Part shown: one piece after another, positions 34,725 to 38,287 of the stretch
Layout of the letters: each line of letters starts with the position of its first letter
Numbering within the stretch: the first letter of the stretch is position 1
Source: Tidjanibacter sp.
GTDB lineage: Bacteria; Bacteroidota; Bacteroidia; Bacteroidales; Rikenellaceae
NCBI GenBank assembly: GCA_017628305.1
Contig: JAGBZI010000011.1
Span: forward strand, 1 to 38,287
DNA: 38,287 nt
Direction: 5' to 3'
Program-made: the position numbers and the translations under genes
The notes under the pieces: generated by a model
What the model saw: the letters and a program-made list of their open reading frames with translations, nothing else
Database searches by the model: none
Told to the model about the DNA's origin: nothing

Positions 34725-35960
34725 CTACTGGTGTTTGAACTCTACGAGGAAGCAGGTGCCGTTGGTGTCGCAAACCACCATCTCCGACATGGCCAGCTCG
34801 GGCATCTCATAGATGGACTCGAAGTAACCATCCTCGAGATTCAGCTCCTCGCCATCCACATAGATGTCACCATTGCTGTCGTAGGCGCTGAAGCTGATGC
34901 TCTCCACCCAGTTCTCCGCGGACTTGAGCCCACCTCTCACGGTCACCTGCTCGCCGTCGTGCTCAATCTTCACACCCGTCAAGGGTACGCCCACAGCCAC
35001 CGACAGCAACTCGGGCAACAGGTAGTCGCAACCTGCCATAAAGACAGCCCTCTGGCGGTTCTCCATCAGGTCGGGGTTATACCACATGCGCACCTCGGTA
35101 CCGGGGAAGTCGTTGGTATTCACTGCCAGAGCGATGTTGCGACGGTCGGTGAGGAAGGCGAACGAGTGGGGGAGGTTGCTGATGCGGCCACAGTAGCCGG
35201 TGAGTTGCACATCCACCACGGGGATACCGCGATAGTAGAGAGCCTCGCGACCATTCTGCTTGGCGAGGTAGGCCGCCTCGATGGCCACATTGTCGAGGTG
35301 CTCCTCGTAGGCGTTGTAGACATCGCTGGTCACGAAAAAGGCCAGCTGGCCCTCCGAGCGCATAGCCTTCAGCTCCTCGGGTGCGTTGTCCCACAGCTTT
35401 TTGAGCACCTTCTCGGCCCAATCGCTGCTGCTGCCACCAATGTAGCCGAAGGTGGCGATGTCGCTCGAGCCGGCATCCACCATGATGCGCTTCACCACAC
35501 CGTCGAAGGTTGCCAGAGTGCCGTCGGTGCGCTCGTTGTCGCCATACCACATGGTTGCACGGATGCTCTCGGCAATAGATGCTCGGAAGAGGGTGGTCTC
35601 TGCCTCCTCGAGCTCGGTGCCCGAGAGGTCGTCGAGATTGACATCCGAGCGGCCTGTTACGAGCTCATAGACAGTCGAGAAGTAGTCGTCGGCGGCATAG
35701 CCCAGCTCGGCCTTCACCTTGTTGAGTTTGATGGTTTTCTGGAACTTTGACGACTTTTTGCTACCATTCCAACCGCCCGAGGTGTACTTTTTCAGCACAT
35801 CATCCTCGCGCTTCCAGAAGTGGAGCGTTGTGGGCACAGGCATGTTGTAGAGCACTTTGATACCGAGCTCCTCGGCGCTTTTGCCTGTGAGCATGGGACG
35901 GAAGAAGATGTTGTCAAGCACCTGACCACTGTAAGATTTAATGTTTTCGATACGACTCAT
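34725..35960 (-). CDS. Phage major capsid protein
   Basis: A 411-residue protein with an HK97-like layout: an N-terminal arm, the beta-hinge, and the conserved region EALYYRGIPVVDVQLTG (about 245-262), the GxPVxxV signature frequent in these capsid proteins, followed by NDFPGTEVRMWYNPD. The final 90 residues (about 320-411) are beta-rich and longer than in a minimal capsid, possibly an insertion or fused decoration domain. It follows the protease gene, the usual order. Its leader is A/C-rich with degenerate heptamers and a G8 run. Confidence 0.8.
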   Translation of the reverse strand: MSRIENIKSYSGQVLDNIFFRPMLTGKSAEELGIKVLYNMPVPTTLHFWKREDDVLKKYTSGGWNGSKKSSKFQKTIKLNKVKAELGYAADDYFSTVYELVTGRSDVNLDDLSGTELEEAETTLFRASIAESIRATMWYGDNERTDGTLATFDGVVKRIMVDAGSSDIATFGYIGGSSSDWAEKVLKKLWDNAPEELKAMRSEGQLAFFVTSDVYNAYEEHLDNVAIEAAYLAKQNGREALYYRGIPVVDVQLTGYCGRISNLPHSFAFLTDRRNIALAVNTNDFPGTEVRMWYNPDLMENRQRAVFMAGCDYLLPELLSVAVGVPLTGVKIEHDGEQVTVRGGLKSAENWVESISFSAYDSNGDIYVDGEELNLEDGYFESIYEMPELAMSEMVVCDTNGTCFLVEFKHQ

Positions 35961-35999
35961 AAGTTGAAAATTTGAATTGAAAGTTTTAGGTTATTAGTT
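35961..35999 (-). repeat. Degenerate heptamers at the capsid start
   Basis: On the coding strand the units AACTAAT, AACCTAA, AACTTTC, AATTCA (six bases), AATTTTC and AACTT lead directly to the ATG. The similarity to the holin leader (AACnnnn series) is clear, although the repeat is imperfect here. Confidence 0.6.
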
Positions 36000-36006
36000 A
36001 GGCAAT

Positions 36007-36053
36007 GGGGGGGGTAATGCCGAATAATTTCTGCCGGCGGGACAATTATCCCC
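36007..36053. repeat. Homopolymer G8 with hairpin in the protease-capsid gap
   Basis: Eight G (36007-36014), which is C8 on the coding strand, start a stem: GGGGTAAT (36011-36018) pairs with ATTATCCCC (36045-36053, one bulge) and GCCG (36019-36022) with CGGC (36035-36038). The 96-nt gap lies between the protease stop and the capsid start. Such G-tracts slip readily, but this one is not inside a gene. Confidence 0.6.
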
Positions 36054-36056
36054 TAT

Positions 36057-37001
36057 TTATTTTCCCCTTGCGATGGCCTCTCGCAGTGCGAGTGCGTCGG
36101 CTGCATAGGCTCCGCTGTTACCCTCGGGGAGGGTGTCGCCATCGGAGGGGTATGGTGTAGGGTCGTCACACTCGAGGGTGCGGGTGGCACGAGCTGTGTG
36201 GAGCCTCGAGGGTGGCACAGGTGGCGTGGAACGCTCCCTGCTCTCTGCTCTCGAGGGTGCGGCAGCCATGGGCGCCGAGTCACCCGTAAGACCTATGTGG
36301 CCCAGCAGTGTGCGCCACGCCTCGGCCACACGCTCCGAGAATCCACGGCCGGGGAGTGGTGTGAGCCCAAGTGCTTCGATGAGCGACGAGGCGTTGTCGG
36401 TGATGGGTGCGGCGGCGATGATGGTGTCGGCCAAGTGTGCATCCACTGCCTCCTGAGGGCTGAGCCACACACCTTTACCGCTGTTGCGGTTCATCAGTTC
36501 GCGGAACTCCTCGGCGGGAAATCCCGAGGCGAGAGAGTAGATTTCTGCAAGTCGCTCGTCGCTCTTGTCGAGCAGCTCTTTGGTGGCCGAGAGCGAGTGG
36601 GTGTTGCCCTCCACGGAGCTCTCGCAGCAGTGGATGAGGTAGAGCGAGTTGGCCGAAATCTCTCGACACCCTTTGGAGGCTGCTTGTGCGATGATGGTTG
36701 CTGCCGAGGCCACATAGCCATAGCAGCGGGTTACCACCTCCACACCGAGTTCTCGTGTGGCGTCATAGATGAGCAGTGCGTCGGCCAAGCATCCCCCCGT
36801 GGAGCGGATGTTGAGCACCAGTCGGTCGATGGGCTCCTCGGCGGCGGCAATCTCCTCGAGCGCCTCTGCGAAACGCTCATAGGTGGAGATGCGGCTGTCA
36901 CCTGTCCCAAACTGCTCCTCCTCGGCCACTCCGAGCACTCCGTCGATATCGATGTAGGCCACCCGGGTGGAGGTTGTGAGTTTTCTTTTGGTTTCTTCCA
37001 T
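36057..37001 (-). CDS. ClpP-like prohead protease with C-terminal extension
   Basis: A 314-residue serine peptidase of the S14 fold. GYVASAATIIAQA (95-107) holds the nucleophile Ser99, YLIHCCES (121-128) holds His124, and the ClpP-type helix VWLSPQEAV (178-186) follows. Where E. coli ClpP has catalytic Asp171, Gly177 stands here, so the third triad residue is missing or supplied by another residue. After about residue 215 comes a low-complexity tail rich in P, R, S and T, possibly a scaffold-like domain, ending with a predicted helix. It is expected to process the head proteins. It lies directly upstream of the capsid gene and has an A/C-rich leader without a Shine-Dalgarno site. Confidence 0.82.
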   Translation of the reverse strand: MEETKRKLTTSTRVAYIDIDGVLGVAEEEQFGTGDSRISTYERFAEALEEIAAAEEPIDRLVLNIRSTGGCLADALLIYDATRELGVEVVTRCYGYVASAATIIAQAASKGCREISANSLYLIHCCESSVEGNTHSLSATKELLDKSDERLAEIYSLASGFPAEEFRELMNRNSGKGVWLSPQEAVDAHLADTIIAAAPITDNASSLIEALGLTPLPGRGFSERVAEAWRTLLGHIGLTGDSAPMAAAPSRAESRERSTPPVPPSRLHTARATRTLECDDPTPYPSDGDTLPEGNSGAYAADALALREAIARGK

Positions 37002-37055
37002 TGTTTTGGGTTGGTTTGTTTTGTGGTTTGTTGTTTTTGAGTGGTCTTTTGCCGC

Positions 37056-37328
37056 CTATTTTGCTCGGCTGTAGACATAGCTTCTCACCGTGCCATAGGA
37101 GAGGTTGTTCTCCTCCGCCACACGCTCCATGGCTACCACTTTGCTACACCCGAGGTCGGTCAGTTCCTTCACTTTTCTTCGGATGAGCACCGCCTTGCAG
37201 CTACGCTCGGAGAGTGCTCCTTGGGCTGCGAGCCACTCGATAGTGCGCCTCGAGGAGTAGCCGCGGCAGATGCTTTTCATCTGTTCCAGCGCCTCCCTCA
37301 TGGTGCTGTTTTCAAGGTTGTGTTTCAT
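37056..37328 (-). CDS. Small helix-turn-helix protein
   Basis: The 90-residue protein is helical. Its C-terminal half (SKVVAMERVAEENNLSYGTVRSYVYSRAK) has the spacing of a helix-turn-helix with recognition helix SYGTVRSYVY. Candidate roles are a small terminase-like DNA-binding subunit or a late regulator; neither is proved. It lies 25 nt after the 56-residue gene and 54 nt before the protease gene. Confidence 0.55.
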   Translation of the reverse strand: MKHNLENSTMREALEQMKSICRGYSSRRTIEWLAAQGALSERSCKAVLIRRKVKELTDLGCSKVVAMERVAEENNLSYGTVRSYVYSRAK

Positions 37329-37353
37329 TGCTTTGTGTGGGTGAGTGATGATT

Positions 37354-37524
37354 CTACGATTCGTTGATATTTGCCTGTTCGACCACAGCTTTCACAGCAT
37401 TTTGTGCGGCACTTATGTCGCTCTCGAGGACATAGACCCTCACCTCTCGCAGGGCGGTGGCAATGGCTGCCGCGAGCTCCTCGATGGTGAGTGTCACCAC
37501 ACCGGTTTGATTGTTTACTTCCAT
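37354..37524 (-). CDS. 56-residue phage protein with VYVLESDI motif
   Basis: The ATG at 37524 opens a 56-codon frame ending in TAG at 37354-37356. GGAG lies 8 nt before the ATG. The protein has an N-terminal MEVNNQTGVVTLTIEELAA, a helix, then VRVYVLESDISAAQNAV and a short C-terminal helix. I recall the VYVxESDI..AQ pattern from small structural proteins in Bacteroidota prophages, though I cannot cite a named family. It is placed directly after the tail-hub-like gene. Confidence 0.65.
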   Translation of the reverse strand: MEVNNQTGVVTLTIEELAAAIATALREVRVYVLESDISAAQNAVKAVVEQANINES

Positions 37525-37573
37525 GTTCGTTTCTCCATTGTTTCGTTTAATAGCCCCGAATTACTTTGGCGGC

Positions 37574-38287
37574 CTACACTGTTGTGAGCACCACTTTTGT
37601 GGAGCATGCTTGGGGGTTGTAGTCGACCACCTCCTCCAGCCTGCAGAGCACCCTTTCGCCATCGAGAGTGACCACATAGTGTGCCCTAAAGTCGCGCTTG
37701 GTGGAGTTGGGCACCACGATTTGTTCCACCTCTTCGGGCCGCAACGAGAGGTACAGCGAGACTCTTCGCGAGTGGTTGAGAGCCTCCACACGCTGGTCCC
37801 ACCACCTGTGGAGCCCCTCCACTCCGAGGTGGTCGCCCACGAGTAGCGACCTTGCCTCTCCCGCCACACTGCCGTCGTCGAAGAAGGTTGCCAAGGGGTA
37901 ATGGGAGGCACCCTCCAGCGGGTAGTCCCAATGTTCGCCCAAGGGGAGTTCCTTAAGACCTCGGTAGCTGACGATTTTGGGCAGGAAATTGCGTCGCTGA
38001 ATGGCAGCATGGAGCTCGGCATCGCTGCTGTCCCCCACCCTTATGAGGTGTGCCGAGGGGGCATGAGACACGCTACCCTCCACATCGACAGCCGCCGTAA
38101 AGAGCCTGTTGGTCACCGTGCGACACCCCTTCGGGGCGAAGATATTGTCGATGGTGGCGCTCCAACGGCCCCACTCCTCGCCCTCCTCGAGGGGGTGTTC
38201 GGCCGCAGCTTTGTCGCCTGTTCGGTAGCCCACGGAGAGCATCTGCGGATGGTCGCCCCCGAGCTCCTCCACCACCACACCTCGGCC
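37574..38287 (-). CDS. Phage tail-hub-like structural protein, C-terminal part (5' end outside window)
   Basis: The frame is open to the right edge (first visible codon GGC) and gives 237 residues before the stop; a GTG at 38278 is internal, not a start. The end (WWDQRVEALNHSRRVSLYLSLRPEEV, then a repeated beta pattern to KVVLTTV) resembles the C-termini of long tail-tip or hub proteins of Bacteroidota prophages. It should be much longer upstream. The function is inferred from pattern and location next to the small ESDI protein and is uncertain. Confidence 0.5.
   Translation of the reverse strand, partial: GRGVVVEELGGDHPQMLSVGYRTGDKAAAEHPLEEGEEWGRWSATIDNIFAPKGCRTVTNRLFTAAVDVEGSVSHAPSAHLIRVGDSSDAELHAAIQRRNFLPKIVSYRGLKELPLGEHWDYPLEGASHYPLATFFDDGSVAGEARSLLVGDHLGVEGLHRWWDQRVEALNHSRRVSLYLSLRPEEVEQIVVPNSTKRDFRAHYVVTLDGERVLCRLEEVVDYNPQACSTKVVLTTV

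Larger units (their letters stand above)
31836..38287 (-). mobile_element. Phage-like structural gene block (prophage or domesticated element), left end
   Basis: Nine co-directional genes include a portal, a capsid protein, a ClpP-like prohead protease, a connector and a holin, so the block derives from a tailed phage. Its left limit falls between the holin stop (31836) and the rimP promoter. The right limit is outside the window. No integrase, terminase, tape-measure or replication gene is seen, and no tRNA or clear att repeat marks the left edge. Base composition resembles the host genes, which hints at long residence. Confidence 0.85.

Noticed and set aside
36198..37040. + strand open frame over the protease gene
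   Set aside because: Antisense to the protease with its Ser and His motifs; no features of its own.

Overview
The window is chromosomal DNA from a member of the Bacteroidota, most likely order Bacteroidales and possibly an Alistipes-like Rikenellaceae. That placement is inferred from the rather high GC, a perfect Bacteroidota-type promoter (TTTG-N19-TATATTTG) ahead of rimP, starts with A/C-rich leaders and few Shine-Dalgarno sites, two DUF5689 lipoproteins beside a TonB-receptor-like barrel, and a DoxX/MauE-like protein of the BT_3928 type. About 31.6 kb is host housekeeping sequence and the last 6.5 kb is phage-like.

Region 1 (1-8346, mainly + strand): end of rplU, rpmA, a bidirectional terminator shared with a convergent small Cys-rich membrane protein, then trkA, a GH3-family acyl-amido synthetase, a deoxynucleoside kinase, an RsmF-type rRNA m5C methyltransferase, a MATE exporter and era. 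A second bidirectional terminator (8375-8412) separates era from obgE.

Region 2 (8410-25149, all - strand): a 16.7-kb co-directional run. In transcription order it holds sufB, sufC, a short sufD and sufS (Fe-S cluster assembly), tmk, the BT_3928-type membrane protein, a 1000-residue TPR protein with a 550-residue outer-membrane barrel, nadE, a TonB-receptor-like barrel with little or no plug, two overlapping DUF5689 lipoproteins, and obgE.

Region 3 (25252-31783, - strand): an EamA permease with its own terminator, and the rimP-nusA-infB operon. Its spacers are unusually rich in structure: a leader with mutually exclusive hairpins, a 43-bp element repeated exactly 4 nt after both the rimP and nusA stop codons, a roughly 115-bp imperfect palindrome, and 9-bp tandem repeats.

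Region 4 (31836-38287, - strand, open at the right edge): a tailed-phage structural block. In transcription order it holds a tail-hub-like protein (5'-truncated by the window), a 56-residue protein, an HTH protein, a ClpP-like prohead protease with a tail extension, the major capsid protein, a 160-residue protein, the portal, a DUF6712-like connector and a holin. No integrase, terminase or tape measure lies in the window. The holin ends about 50 bp from the rimP promoter and points the same way.

A theme across regions is short tandem repeats immediately 5' of genes: 15-mers before the MATE gene, 7-mers before sufC, the EamA gene, the holin and (degenerate) the capsid gene, and 9-mers before infB. 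No rRNA, tRNA, CRISPR array or insertion sequence was recognised.
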